A stretch of 64,000 nucleotides of DNA from Wolbachia endosymbiont (group B) of Parapoynx stratiotata (GTDB lineage: Bacteria; Pseudomonadota; Alphaproteobacteria; Rickettsiales; Anaplasmataceae), in NCBI RefSeq assembly GCF_947250635.1, contig NZ_OX366335.1, positions 1,178,001-1,242,000 on the forward strand, written 5' to 3'. The position numbers and the translations under genes are program-made. Of the stretch, positions 1-8,969 are shown in pieces. Below the pieces are notes generated by a model that made no database searches, had not been told where the DNA came from, and saw nothing but the letters and a program-made list of their open reading frames with translations. Each line of letters starts with the position of its first letter. Within the stretch, counting starts at the first letter, position 1.

Positions 1-226
1 AATCGCGCCCATCTTCAGTATACTCCAAATAGCTTTTCATATCTTCAGCTGCTCTTTTACTTAAAATATTGATTAACGGCTTATTAAGTAAATTCCCTTC
101 CTCACATTTTAATAAATTCCTTGCAGCTTGATTGAGTCCCGAGATTAATACGTTCTTTTTCTCATTATCCTGACAAACAGATATCACAGCATCATCTTTC
201 CTTCTTGCAGTTATAAAATCTTCCAT
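1..226 (-). CDS. Unknown protein, N-terminal part only (cut by window edge)
   Basis: The reading frame opens with ATG at 226 and runs off the left edge without a stop, giving about 75 residues that begin MEDFITARRKDDAVISVCQD. The stretch around residues 15-60 (VLISGLNQAARNLLKCEEG, then NKPLINILS) resembles the first strands of a PAS-type sensory fold, in which a residue run of the kind 'G-K-P-L-x-x-I-L' is common. That is a family-level impression only. The rest of the protein is outside the window, so partner domains cannot be seen. I do not recognise the gene. Confidence 0.6.
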   Translation of the reverse strand, partial: MEDFITARRKDDAVISVCQDNEKKNVLISGLNQAARNLLKCEEGNLLNKPLINILSKRAAEDMKSYLEYTEDGRD

Positions 227-398
227 ATCTTCTCACATATAACGTATTTATAAGTATAATAAGATTGTATTAAAATTCATTTACCCATTAATATACTTGA
301 TAAAGCATAGACAAATCGTCATGTTGCTGCATGTTCTAAGTCATGATAAAGGAAGCAAAATTATAAATATAATTTTGCTTGTTCTCTTTATACCTTCA

Positions 399-1070
399 CT
401 ACAACAACTTATTTTGCTGTATTGGATTAGATGGTTGAATATAACCTAAACTACTGTAACACGATTCTTCGTATGAAGGTAGTAGTTCCTCAAGCGGTGC
501 TGAAGGTTGTACTTTTTCATAATTGTCAGAAGGAAAATTGTCTAATTCTTTATTATTAGTTGCCTTATCCATACATTTTATTGGTTGCTCTATATAGTCT
601 TGTATTTCTTTTGTAAAACTATGATTTAGATAACAACTTGTTAAGTAAGCTACACCTGCTACTGTTAGTGCTAATGCTGCAAAAACTAAAGGTGAAGCTC
701 CTATACACCTAAAAACCTTTACTTTATACATACTCATATGAGCAGGTGGATCAATGGTTGTTGCTAAAAAAATAAAAAAACCAAGTGAAAAAAATATTAA
801 CACGCAAATTCCACCCAATGAACAAGATCCTAACGCTACTTCTTTTAATGATTCTTCGTTTTTCTTTTTACTATTAAGGCTTCGATACATTTTATTAACG
901 TTAGTATTGCTAATATAATCTTCTAGTTCTTTTAAAATTTTAGTCTTTAACTCTTCAATCTCATTATCTATTGACGAATAGTATTTTTTATACCGCTGCT
1001 TCAATTGAACGTCTAATACTGATTTACCACCATTTAGAAGATTTAAAATGTCTTTTTTTGCATAACTCAA
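399..1070 (-). CDS. Hypothetical membrane protein with PSAP and LPSY motifs
   Basis: This 223-residue protein has no function I recognise. Residues 1-75 are charged and helical. Two hydrophobic segments follow (about 84-104 and 124-146), so it is probably a two-pass inner membrane protein with both ends on the same side. The C-terminal tail (about 150-223) is polar and carries PSAP at 189-192 and LPSYEES at 197-203. In eukaryotes and viruses, P-S/T-A-P binds ESCRT-I Tsg101, and P-P-x-Y (here L-P-S-Y) binds Nedd4-type WW domains. Whether the resemblance means anything is inference. The first 47 bp overlap the end of an upstream ORF fragment. A likely ribosome binding site (AGGAGA) precedes the ATG. 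Confidence 0.7.
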   Translation of the reverse strand: MSYAKKDILNLLNGGKSVLDVQLKQRYKKYYSSIDNEIEELKTKILKELEDYISNTNVNKMYRSLNSKKKNEESLKEVALGSCSLGGICVLIFFSLGFFIFLATTIDPPAHMSMYKVKVFRCIGASPLVFAALALTVAGVAYLTSCYLNHSFTKEIQDYIEQPIKCMDKATNNKELDNFPSDNYEKVQPSAPLEELLPSYEESCYSSLGYIQPSNPIQQNKLL

Positions 1071-1270
1071 TCTCCTGAAAAATTTTAGAATCGTTTTGTT
1101 CTTTTATATCTTGATCCATTTTAGCCTGTAGTTTTTGACCAAAATCTTTAAATACAGTTCTGCAAGAAAGGTATTTTAATATAATAGGTAAAGCCAGCTC
1201 ATTTCCCTTACTAAGCAAAGATAAAAGCTTCAAAGCGAAAGAATTAAGGTACTGCTTCTCTTGGTAGAAT
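1024..1270 (-). pseudogene. ORF fragment downstream of the group II intron (possible 3' exon)
   Basis: An open frame lies just beyond the 3' end of the group II intron and ends at 1024. It would read FYQEKQYLNSFALKLLSLLS at its start. It has no ATG of its own; only TTG at 1233 is available. It could be the 3' exon of the gene whose 5' part is the short ORF at 3153-3330, because joining the two after the intron leaves an open frame if the intron ends near 1265. The exact junction cannot be fixed by eye. The product is not recognised. An alternative is a random open frame in decayed DNA. Confidence 0.3.
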
Positions 1271-1324
1271 TAAGGTGAAATCTTGGAGAGTAGAACGGCG
1301 GAACTTCCCCAGCCAGTCTCTCGC

Positions 1325-1359
1325 AAAACTGTACGTAAATCTCTCGATTTATACAGCTT
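1325..1359 (-). ncRNA. Group II intron domain V (catalytic hairpin)
   Basis: On the minus strand the sequence forms a 34-35-nt hairpin with AGC at its base (catalytic triad position), a GAGA tetraloop and a two-nucleotide bulge (CG) on the 3' side. These are the diagnostic features of group II domain V. The intact fold argues that the ribozyme is still functional. Confidence 0.8.
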
Positions 1360-1362
1360 CCA

Positions 1363-2607
1363 TTATTCAGCCTTTTGACCTAACCCTACTGTCCAGTGGT
1401 AGAAAGTCTTTGGATTCTCTTCTTTTATTTTTCCTAGAAGTTGCCTTGCTAGTCTTTTTCCAAGTTTCGGATATTTCTTTCTTGTCCACTTTTCTAGATG
1501 TTGCTCTACATTGTTAAGAGGTTTATACACCTCCGATTGGTAAAACCTGCCATAGTACTGATACCAGCCTCTGACTATTGGATTTACTTTCTTTGATATC
1601 TCCTCTAATGTTATGTGTGTTTTTCGTAGTATTTTCCATGACCTTATGGTTGTAGTAATCTTTTTCTTAACCTTATTGCTAATTGCTGGAAGAAATGCAA
1701 CGAAATATTTCCCTATCTTGCTCTTTGCTTTTCTAGGTCTAAAAGTATATCCTAGGTAATCAAAGCTTTGTGTAGGAAACATATTCTTCCTGTTGCCATC
1801 CTTACAATACACAATTTGTGTTTTATCAGGATGTAACTTTAGCTTATATTTAGCTAATCTTTCTTTGATCATTACTCTCATAAATTCTGCCTGTTTTTGC
1901 GTCTTGCAGTGCACTATTGCATCATCTACATACCTCTCAAATGGTACTGTAGGGTAGTTCTGTTTCATCCATATATCAAATACGTGATGCATGAATATAT
2001 TCGAAATGATTGGGCTAACTGAACCTCCTTGCGGAACTCCCTTTTCCCTAACTACCTTACTGCCATCTTCTAGCTGAATAGCGGCTTTCATCCACCTTTC
2101 AACATACAGTATGATCCATTTGCAGTTTGTATGCTTCTTGATAGCTTGCAATGCCAACTCGTGATCCAAATTGTCGAAAAACCCGGATATATCTAGATCT
2201 ATCGTCCAATCATACCTCCAGCATCTTTTCCTTGCAGTATCTACCGCATCCAGTGCTGATTTATTTGGTCTATAACCATATGAATCTTCATGGAATTTTG
2301 GCTCTACTAGCAGCTCAAGATACATAGAAGCAGCCGTTTGCCCTATCCTGTCGAATACTGAAGGAACACCTAAAATTCTTTGTCCCCCTCCCGTATCTTT
2401 CGGTATTGCTACAGCTTTTACAGGCTCTGGAAAATAACTTCCTGATGACATCCGATTCCATAGTTTGTACAGATTATCCTTCAGGTTCTCTTCAAACTTT
2501 GTTATCGATACCTCATCCACACCAGCCGCACCTTTATTTTTCGATACTTGTTTATAAGCCCTCCAAATAAGTTGCTTTGGTATATCAAAAGACTTTGTTT
2601 TATTCAT
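1363..2607 (-). CDS. ltrA: Group II intron reverse transcriptase/maturase
   Basis: The 414-residue protein copies spliced intron RNA into DNA and helps the intron fold. Fingers-palm motifs are visible in order: AVAIPKDTGGGQRILGVPSV (about 67-86), the palm start WTIDLDISGFFDNLDH, the GVPQGGSVSPIISNIFMH block, and the catalytic RYVDD box (about 229-233). A maturase domain of GIIM type follows (about 315-385; NPIVRGWYQYYGRF). The protein stops soon after, with no HNH endonuclease domain. Such introns usually move by priming from replication forks or use other targets. There is no frameshift, so it is probably active. The start is ATG at 2607, with GGGAGGAGTT just upstream. Confidence 0.95.
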   Translation of the reverse strand: MNKTKSFDIPKQLIWRAYKQVSKNKGAAGVDEVSITKFEENLKDNLYKLWNRMSSGSYFPEPVKAVAIPKDTGGGQRILGVPSVFDRIGQTAASMYLELLVEPKFHEDSYGYRPNKSALDAVDTARKRCWRYDWTIDLDISGFFDNLDHELALQAIKKHTNCKWIILYVERWMKAAIQLEDGSKVVREKGVPQGGSVSPIISNIFMHHVFDIWMKQNYPTVPFERYVDDAIVHCKTQKQAEFMRVMIKERLAKYKLKLHPDKTQIVYCKDGNRKNMFPTQSFDYLGYTFRPRKAKSKIGKYFVAFLPAISNKVKKKITTTIRSWKILRKTHITLEEISKKVNPIVRGWYQYYGRFYQSEVYKPLNNVEQHLEKWTRKKYPKLGKRLARQLLGKIKEENPKTFYHWTVGLGQKAE

Positions 2608-3152
2608 TAACTCCTCCCTTTCGGTTGATACATAATTAAAACTGAATAACTCAGCTCCTTCGCTCCCTTTCCATTACAGAAACTTCTTCACTACTACAAG
2701 CTGATCCGCCCCTGTTCTTCGCATCGGTACTCTCATCCTTGAAGTTTAGCTTCTTGGATTTCTCCCTTGTCATCGAAACGACAGGTTCCCGCAGTTCTAC
2801 ACAATAGCCTATAATAGTTTCACGCCACCTATATGCCGGACGCCACCTACCCAGTAAGCAAGTTCCTTGTAGATCTATCCCAGGAGAGATGGGAGCTCCT
2901 GGTTTTGACGTCGTCTCAGCCCTTTCGACACTTCATCAGTGGTTCATTTTCATTCGCCTCTCTATTTCGTACATGACACGTATTTGTGCCTTTTCCATAA
3001 CGCTCACTACCTTGACTCTTTATCAAAGCAGCTTATGGTTGTTTAAAGCCTGCTCTTGCAAGCCGACTTTGAGGGACCTTCCCTCATCTATTGTGCAGCT
3101 TAAGCACTTAGTTTGCTCATTTCTGATCATTCTTTGTGTCTCTACGGCACAC

Positions 3153-3330
3153 ACCATCCTTGGCAAACTAATTTTATTGAAGAATCTTTAAACCCTTTTG
3201 TACCAAATTTTAATGAAGCAAAAAATTCTTCTAATTCTTCAAAAGGACAACTATTTTTCTCTAATTTTACTTTTATAATATTGCTTGATATTGTAACTCC
3301 ACTAACCGTTTTATAAATGTAGCTTAACAC
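3153..3330 (-). pseudogene. Short ORF interrupted by the group II intron (possible 5' exon)
   Basis: An ORF starts with ATG at 3330 and reads about 59 residues (MLSYIYKTVSGVTISSNIIK at the start, ending LVCQGW) before it runs into the intron 5' end at 3152, where it meets a stop within four codons. The 3' continuation may be the fragment ending at 1024. The product is not recognised. If the intron splices accurately, a protein of about 140 residues could be restored; otherwise the gene is dead. Confidence 0.35.
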
Positions 3331-3516
3331 TATTTTAATAATTTATCAAGAAAGTTTAATTATTAATTATAATATTTAATAAAATAAATAGACTCTTTTA
3401 CATTTCATCTGCAAGAATCTTTTCCTTAGTTTGTAAATAAAGATTTTCTGAATCTAATTGCCGCAGGTTACGTTTAGTAATATAATCTCATATTAAATAA
3501 AACTTTACCTAAGTTT

Positions 3517-6168
3517 ATGCCAGACTCTACGTTAGTTTTAACAACTATTCTTATATTCTTCATCTTTACGTTGTCACTTTTTTTTATAAAAAGGATATTT
3601 GGATCAACGAACAAGAAGATAATAAAATCCTTCAGAAAAATTGCTCAGCAGATTAATGCGCTAGAGCCAGAAATGCAGAGCTTATCTGATGAGGAGCTTG
3701 CTGGTAAAACCGCGAAATTTAAACGAGAACTGAAAAACGGAAAAACACTCAATGACCTTCTTGTACCTGCATTTGCGGTTGTACGCGAAGCATCGCGAAG
3801 ATTCCTTAACATGAGGCATTTCGACGTTCAGCTAATTGGTGGAATGGTGCTCCATAACGGCATGATATCAGAAATGAAAACAGGAGAGGGGAAGACACTT
3901 GTTGCAACTTTAGCTGCATACTTAAATTCCTTAGAAGAAAAAGGTGTGCACGTCGTCACTGTTAACGACTATCTTGCAAAACGAGATACAGAGTGGATGA
4001 GTAAATTATATAATTCTCTTAGAGTTTCTGTTGCATTTATTACAAATAATTTGAAAGACGACGAGAGAAAAAAGGCTTATAGCGCAGATATAGTATACTC
4101 AACAAATAATGAACTTGCCTTTGATTATCTACGAGATAATATGAAATTTTCTCAAGAAGATATGGTTCAGAGAGGCTTCAATTATGCAATAGTAGACGAA
4201 GTAGACTCCATACTGATTGATGAAGCGCGTACTCCGCTCATTATTTCTGGCCCACTTGAGGAAAATAATCAGATATATAAGCATATCAATAAAATAGTAA
4301 TCAAATTAGTTGATTCTGACTATGAAGTCGATGAAAAGAGTAGAGCAGTGTTCCTCACTGAAAATGGCATTTCACGAGTGGAGGAATTACTAAAATCGTA
4401 TAACCTCATTCCTGAAAATTCCTCGCTCTATGATACTAGCAATATTATACTGACTCATTATATAGATCAAGCACTTCGTGCACATAAGCTGTTTACTGCT
4501 GATAAAGATTATATAGTGAAAAACGGTAAGGTGGTAATTATTGATGAGTTTACTGGGCGCATGATGGAAGGTAGGAGATATTCTGATGGTCTTCACCAGG
4601 CACTGGAGGCAAAGGAGAATCTTGAAATTCAGCATGAAAGTCAAACTTTAGCATCAGTCACATTTCAGAACTACTTTCGTATGTACAACAAACTTTCTGG
4701 TATGACAGGAACAGCAGCAACAGAGGCAGAGGAGTTTCGTGATATATATAGATTAAATGTAGTAAAAATTCCAACTAATGTGCCTGTTAAGAGAATAGAT
4801 GTTGATGATGAAATTTATGGCACAGAAAAAGAAAAATTTAATGCTGTATTGAAGTTCATAGAAGAATGCCACAAACGCCTTCAACCAGTGCTTGTTGGCA
4901 CTGTGAGTATTGAAAATTCTGAAAAACTTTCCGATCTTTTGAAAAGCCATTCTCTTAAGCATTCAGTATTGAATGCTCGTTATCATGAACAAGAAGCGTA
5001 TATAATAGCGCAAGCCGGAATACCAGGCAGCATTACTATAGCAACAAACATGGCAGGACGTGGAACTGATATTCAGCTTGGTGGAAATGTTGAAATGATT
5101 GCAAAAATAGAGCTCGAGAAAATAAAAAATGCTGATGAAAGAGAAAAAAAATATCAAGAAATAGTCGAAAGAGTAAAAAAAGATAAGGAAATTGCTATAA
5201 AAGCTGGTGGCTTATGTGTTATTGGAACCGAAAGGCATGAAAGCAGGAGAATAGATGATCAACTGCGTGGCCGTTCTGGCCGTCAAGGTGACCCTGGACT
5301 TTCTAAGTTCTTTCTATCACTTGAAGATGATTTAATGAGGATATTTGGTTCTGATAGAATGAGGAATTTTTTGCAAAGAGTGGGACTAAAGAACAACGAG
5401 GCTATTCATCATCCATGGATTAATAAAGCACTTGAAAAAGCACAGAAGAAAGTTGAAGTTAGAAATTATGATGTGCGGAAGTCTTTGCTAAAGTTTGATG
5501 ATGTAATCAACAATCAACGTAAAGTTATTTTTAAGCAGAGAAATCATATTTTAAACAATGAAATCAATGATTTAGTTGAAGTATATAGTGAAGTAAATGA
5601 GGATATAATAAAAGGTATAGTACAAAGTGGTTATTACGAAGATTATGTTGAAGATATTGCAAAAGAATTCCACATAAGATACGGGATAACGCTTAATCTA
5701 GAAGAGTTTTTGAATAAACAAGAAGCCTTGGATTATATAAATGACAAGATACAAGAATTTTTTACTGAGAAAGAAAAATATTTCAATAGTCAACAAACTA
5801 CAGATTTGTGGAATACGATAGTGAAACAAGTGATGATCATGACACTTGATCATTTATGGAGGGAGCACCTTTCGGTCTTAGAGAGCCTAAGACAAAGCAT
5901 AAATTTGCGTGCCATGGGGCAAAAAGACCCACTGAATGAATTTAAACGCGAAGCTTTCTTAATGTTTGAGTCGATGCTTGAAAAGTGGGGGGAGCTTACC
6001 ATTCACCGCCTAGCGCACTTTAAGTTGCTAGACAATCAAGAAATAGGCAATAGGTCACGCTCTACTAAAAATAGCAGACTTCCAAAAGTTTCAAGAAATG
6101 ACAAGTGCCCTTGTAACTCTGGAAAAAAATACAAACACTGTCACGGTGCAGTTGCCGTAGTGAATTAG
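3517..6168 (+). CDS. secA: Preprotein translocase ATPase SecA
   Basis: SecA uses ATP to push unfolded precursor proteins through SecYEG. The 883-residue sequence has the Walker A box MKTGEGKTL (120-128), the DEAD-type box [17 protein letters not shown] (about 226-242), the preprotein cross-linking domain, the second helicase half with [15 protein letters not shown], and a C-terminal zinc site (C864, C866, C875, H876) that binds SecB or phospholipid. The N-terminus is unusual: about 20 residues, mostly hydrophobic ([19 protein letters not shown]), precede the normal start KRIFGS. The Walker box lies about 18 residues later than in E. coli. An internal TTG could give the usual form, but the ATG at 3517 is the only ATG. 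It stands alone, with secY at 39.7 kb. Confidence 0.97.
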   Translation: MPDSTLVLTTILIFFIFTLSLFFIKRIFGSTNKKIIKSFRKIAQQINALEPEMQSLSDEELAGKTAKFKRELKNGKTLNDLLVPAFAVVREASRRFLNMRHFDVQLIGGMVLHNGMISEMKTGEGKTLVATLAAYLNSLEEKGVHVVTVNDYLAKRDTEWMSKLYNSLRVSVAFITNNLKDDERKKAYSADIVYSTNNELAFDYLRDNMKFSQEDMVQRGFNYAIVDEVDSILIDEARTPLIISGPLEENNQIYKHINKIVIKLVDSDYEVDEKSRAVFLTENGISRVEELLKSYNLIPENSSLYDTSNIILTHYIDQALRAHKLFTADKDYIVKNGKVVIIDEFTGRMMEGRRYSDGLHQALEAKENLEIQHESQTLASVTFQNYFRMYNKLSGMTGTAATEAEEFRDIYRLNVVKIPTNVPVKRIDVDDEIYGTEKEKFNAVLKFIEECHKRLQPVLVGTVSIENSEKLSDLLKSHSLKHSVLNARYHEQEAYIIAQAGIPGSITIATNMAGRGTDIQLGGNVEMIAKIELEKIKNADEREKKYQEIVERVKKDKEIAIKAGGLCVIGTERHESRRIDDQLRGRSGRQGDPGLSKFFLSLEDDLMRIFGSDRMRNFLQRVGLKNNEAIHHPWINKALEKAQKKVEVRNYDVRKSLLKFDDVINNQRKVIFKQRNHILNNEINDLVEVYSEVNEDIIKGIVQSGYYEDYVEDIAKEFHIRYGITLNLEEFLNKQEALDYINDKIQEFFTEKEKYFNSQQTTDLWNTIVKQVMIMTLDHLWREHLSVLESLRQSINLRAMGQKDPLNEFKREAFLMFESMLEKWGELTIHRLAHFKLLDNQEIGNRSRSTKNSRLPKVSRNDKCPCNSGKKYKHCHGAVAVVN

Positions 6169-6229
6169 TTGTTGCAAGAACATTATAGCTGCTATAGCTA
6201 ACCGAAGTAAGATTTACCCGAGCACTAAA

Positions 6230-6450
6230 AAACAAAATCAATAGCCGAATTAATATTGGGCCAAAAGGTTTGTAAAGCCTTTCTTATGTCGTGCTTGATC
6301 AGAACTTCTCAATCGGATTTAAATCTGGCGAGTATGGAGGCAAGAACAAAATTTTACACCCAATATTTTCTATCAAATTTTTCGTCCTTGCAGATTATCG
6401 CATTGTCGAGAACAATAGTCTGTCCAGGTTTAAATACAGGGACAAGTACA
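6230..6450 (-). pseudogene. IS630 transposase, C-terminal part
   Basis: Read on the minus strand below the IS256 insertion, the sequence gives VFKPGQTIVLDNAI and then LFLPPYSPDLNPIEKFW, the conserved C-terminal block of IS630/Tc1-type DDE transposases. It holds the second Asp (LDNA) and the catalytic acid in NPIEKFW. Frameshifts and a stop interrupt it. It is the continuation of the fragments at 7804-8415. Confidence 0.8.
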
Positions 6451-6458
6451 TTTTCTAC

Positions 6459-7795
6459 GGGAACGTTCAAAAAAGTGTGTCAAGCCGCATTTTTAGTTCA
6501 ACTCAATTTTCAATCTATCTGGAAAGAAAATATCAAGTTGAGAAATAGTTAAAGCCCAATTAGGGAGAGCCATAATCCACTTTTGCTCTACCTTTTTTAT
6601 AGCACAATATACCTGTTTGTACAAGGCATTTGTACTAGTAAATGAACCCTTAGTTTTAGTAAATTTCCTGATTTGTCTATGCAACCCCTCAATTGGATTG
6701 GTGGTGTAAATCAGCTTCCTAACTTGCCCAGAATACTTAAAATAACTGGATAAGTTTTCCCAATTGTTCTGCCAGGATTTTATAACTAAAGGATACTTCT
6801 CTCCCCATTTTTCTTCCAGCTCAAGCAGATAATTCTCAGCGATCTCTTTACTTGAAGCACGATATATTTTTTTCAAATCATTCATGAAAACTTTTACATC
6901 TTTGCTAGATACATATTTCAGTGAATTCCTTATCTGATGCACTATACATAGCTGTACTTCTGCCTTAGGAAACACACTATTTATAGCCGCAGGAAAGCTT
7001 TTTAGCCCATCAATGCAGGCAATTAGAATATCTTCTACTCCTCGCTCTTTTAGGTCATTTAGAACTCCCAACCAGAAGTTAGCTCCTTCACTTTCAGCCA
7101 AATAAAAACCTAATACTTCTTTTCTGCCATTTTGATTTATGCCCAATATATTATACATGCATTTACTTATACAATGTCCGTCCTCCTTGACCTTAAAGAA
7201 CATGCCATCCATAAACACTATTGGATACACTGATTGCAGTGGGCGGCTGCGCCATTCATTGATTACTGGTAGCAGTTTATCAGTAATACTGGATATCTCT
7301 GCTGCTGATATTTTGTGGTCATATATTTCCTCAACATGTGAAGCTATATCTCTGTATCCCATGCCACTGGCATATGTGCTTAAGACCTTTGCTTCAAGTT
7401 CTGGATGTAGGCTTGTTTGCCTTTTTTTGACTATTTGCGGTTCAAAGCTTCCTTCTCTGTCTCTTGGTGTTAATAGTTCAAATGAGCCTGAACTTGTACG
7501 TAAAGTTTTTGCATTCCTTCCATTTCTTCGGTTATTTTCTTCACTTTTAGCTGACATGTGGCTTTCTATTTCACCTTCCAGACTTGCCTCTAGCAACCTT
7601 TTTATAAACGGTGTTAATGCTCCATCTCTTCCTGTCAATGGTCTTCCTTCTCGTATAGATGACAGGATATTTGTTTCTAATTCTTTATAATCTACCAAAC
7701 CAGTAGTTCTATTTGCTTGACCCATATCAAACCTCCATTTTTTATATCAATTTATTACTTTTTTTTCGGTTTGACACACTTTTTTGAACGTTCCC
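6459..7795 (-). mobile_element. Complete IS256-family insertion sequence
   Basis: The element is 1337 bp long with terminal inverted repeats starting GGGAACGTTCAAAAAAGTGT (left from 6459; inverted on the right, ending 7795). It is flanked by a perfect 8-bp target duplication, TTTTCTAC, at 6451-6458 and 7796-7803. An 8-9-bp duplication is the IS256 signature. The clean duplication and intact transposase show a recent, probably still mobile copy. It landed inside an IS630 transposase gene. Confidence 0.95.
6493..7725 (-). CDS. IS256-family transposase
   Basis: The 410-residue mutator-type transposase cuts and pastes the element around it. The sequence contains IVFMDGMFFKVKEDG (first catalytic Asp, about residue 171), the block ILIACIDGLKSFPAAINSVFP (second Asp) followed by QLCIVHQIRNSLKYV (the C/H-rich Mutator signature), and NPIEGLHRQIRKFTKTKGSF near the C-terminus, which carries the catalytic Glu. 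The start is ATG at 7725, eight bases after GGAGG. It is full length without frameshift. The N-terminal 45 residues match the decayed copies at 8480 and 13634. Confidence 0.95.
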   Translation of the reverse strand: MGQANRTTGLVDYKELETNILSSIREGRPLTGRDGALTPFIKRLLEASLEGEIESHMSAKSEENNRRNGRNAKTLRTSSGSFELLTPRDREGSFEPQIVKKRQTSLHPELEAKVLSTYASGMGYRDIASHVEEIYDHKISAAEISSITDKLLPVINEWRSRPLQSVYPIVFMDGMFFKVKEDGHCISKCMYNILGINQNGRKEVLGFYLAESEGANFWLGVLNDLKERGVEDILIACIDGLKSFPAAINSVFPKAEVQLCIVHQIRNSLKYVSSKDVKVFMNDLKKIYRASSKEIAENYLLELEEKWGEKYPLVIKSWQNNWENLSSYFKYSGQVRKLIYTTNPIEGLHRQIRKFTKTKGSFTSTNALYKQVYCAIKKVEQKWIMALPNWALTISQLDIFFPDRLKIELN

Positions 7796-7803
7796 TTTTC
7801 TAC

Positions 7804-8207
7804 ATAAGCATCAAAAATCTCGCTGTTGCAGTAGCCATCAATTATCCATGGTGCTTTAACTTTTCCTTCATTCAGTGCTCCAATTATGCTTACCTTCTTT
7901 CTTTTGAACCCTGGGCAAATAACCTCTTGCCTCTTTGAGACCACCCATATTCATAAAATTCATTGTCCTCTATTCCAGACTCATCTATGTATATCAAGTT
8001 TCCTTTATTTATTTCTTCTACTTTTTTTATGAACTCTTTGCGTTTCTCTTTATCTCTTTCTCGATAAAGAAAAGTTTTTTTATATGTATAGTTTACTTTG
8101 CTAAGGTAGTTATATACTGTGCTTCTACACATATTACCAAATTCTTCAATTATCTTTTCAATTCTAATATCCTGATTTCCATTCAGAAATTTGATAAATC
8201 TATCCAT
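7804..8207 (-). pseudogene. IS630 transposase, central part (frameshifted)
   Basis: From 8207 the frame reads MDRFIKFLNGNQDIRIEKII, then GNLIYIDESGIEDNEFYEYGW with the first catalytic Asp (YIDESG). Near 7900-7940 the frame shifts, and the continuation GFKRKKVSIIGALNEGKVKA is read in another frame until the IS256 insertion at 7795. The block is typical of IS630 catalytic domains. At least two frameshifts plus the insertion make it non-functional. Confidence 0.8.
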
Positions 8208-8217
8208 ATCTTTAATC

Positions 8218-8415
8218 TTATGGCCATATCCTTTGTGATAGCCTGAAGATGGTTTCTGTTTCTTTTTTCCTTTTCCTCCACAAATATATTGGTTTTATGC
8301 TCACTTTGAATATTTGACTGATTTTTTTTATCGTCATTGTTTTTTTATCGACTCCTTTGAGAACACGTTCTTTCAGATCCTCACTATATGGACTTGGCAT
8401 CTTCTTCTTTCTCAT
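8218..8415 (-). pseudogene. IS630 transposase, N-terminal helix-turn-helix part
   Basis: This 65-residue fragment begins MRKKKMPSPYSEDLKERVLK and continues with a helix-turn-helix (MTIKKISQIFKVSIKPIYLW) that would bind the element's ends. It leaves the reading frame after KRKKETE and the transposase resumes at 8207 in another frame. The start is ATG at 8415, about 60 bp inside the right inverted repeat. Confidence 0.8.
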
Positions 8416-8475
8416 TACTTATTATACCATTCTAACCAATTTTGCCATATAGCTAAACCTTTCTTGGGTTAGCTA

Positions 8476-8615
8476 TAGATGATAAAATATTTGATTCTAG
8501 TTCTTTATAGTCTACTAATCCGGTAGTTCTATTTGCTTGACTCATTTCAAACCTCCATTTTTTATATCAATTTATTACTTTTCTTTTCGGCTTGACACAC
8601 TTTTTTGAACGTTCC
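8476..8615 (-). mobile_element. IS256 5'-end fragment, cut by the IS630 element
   Basis: The minus strand reads the IS256 terminal repeat (GGGGAACGTTC from 8615), the ribosome binding site GGAGG, and the first 20 or so codons of the transposase (MSQANRTTGLVDYKELESNI), then stops at TATA where the IS630 end begins. The rest of this copy is missing. It differs at several bases from the intact copy at 6459, so it is an older insertion. Confidence 0.85.
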
Positions 8616-8714
8616 CCACTTTTTCTATCACCTTTTCAAATTCTTCTACAGTTAAGCCTGTTATATTACGAAAATTTCTTGGGTGTTTCTTTATATTGTG
8701 GTAACTAAAGCTCA
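8616..8714 (-). pseudogene. IS5-family transposase N-terminal fragment
   Basis: Thirty-three codons from ATG at 8714 read MSFSYHNIKKHPRNFRNITG and LTVEEFEKVIEKV, the helix-turn-helix head of an IS5-type transposase (the subgroup with a separate short first ORF). It is cut off by the IS256 terminal repeat at 8615, so the IS256 copy inserted into it. No other part of this element is seen nearby. Confidence 0.65.
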
Positions 8715-8869
8715 TTTTTTTACCTTACTCTATCTGCTTATTCCTCTTCCATCATTTTATCATTACCTTTTGCAGCAGGTCTATTGATGCATGAGTCTGG
8801 AATCTAGGAATTCTGATTATATATTAAGTTAGTAAGTATAAAAGTTATGTAAAAATACAACGTTTTTAG

Positions 8870-8965
8870 TGAGATTACGGAAAGCCAGCGTCACACGCTG
8901 GAATGACATCTTTCTTGGTGGACTCAAATCATAATGTTTGTACGGTTGTGGATTTATAACTAAAG
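8870..8965. repeat. Dispersed palindromic repeat with CCAGCG hairpin
   Basis: CCAGCG and CGCTGG (8885-8901, loop TCACA) form a perfect hairpin, followed by GAATGACATC and a GTACGGTTGTGG tail. The same blocks recur at other intergenic sites in the window. It fills most of the gap between the IS remnants and dprA. No gene is seen in 8715-8969. Confidence 0.7.
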
Positions 8966-8969
8966 CAAT

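Larger units (their letters stand above)
1265..3152 (-). mobile_element. Group II intron with its own reverse transcriptase
   Basis: The 5' end reads GTGTGCCGTAG from 3152 downward, fitting the GUGYG consensus. The intron-encoded protein lies at 1363-2607. About 1325-1359 folds as domain V: a lower stem AGCTGTA with TACAGTT, a two-base bulge, and an upper stem TAAATC-GAGA-GATTTA with a GNRA-type tetraloop. After it, GAGAG and CTCTC flank a domain VI-like arm that carries a candidate branch-point A. The 3' boundary is uncertain (1265-1281). The 545 bases between the 5' end and the ORF would hold domains I-IV. The intron looks intact and may still move or splice. Confidence 0.85.
6193..8475 (-). 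mobile_element. IS630-family element, dead, split by an IS256 copy
   Basis: The ends are inverted copies of TATAGCTAACC (left about 6193, right about 8475), consistent with IS630 insertion at TA. Without the nested IS256 and its duplicated target it would be about 940 bp, a normal length. Transposase pieces run right to left in several frames (see the pseudogene entries). On the right the element abuts a truncated IS256 5' end exactly at a TATA site of that IS. The left flank does not continue the IS256, so a deletion or rearrangement followed insertion. Confidence 0.8.

Noticed and set aside
7139..7690. A 183-codon plus-strand ORF opposite the IS256 transposase
   Set aside because: It is the antisense shadow of the intact transposase gene and shows no protein-like features.
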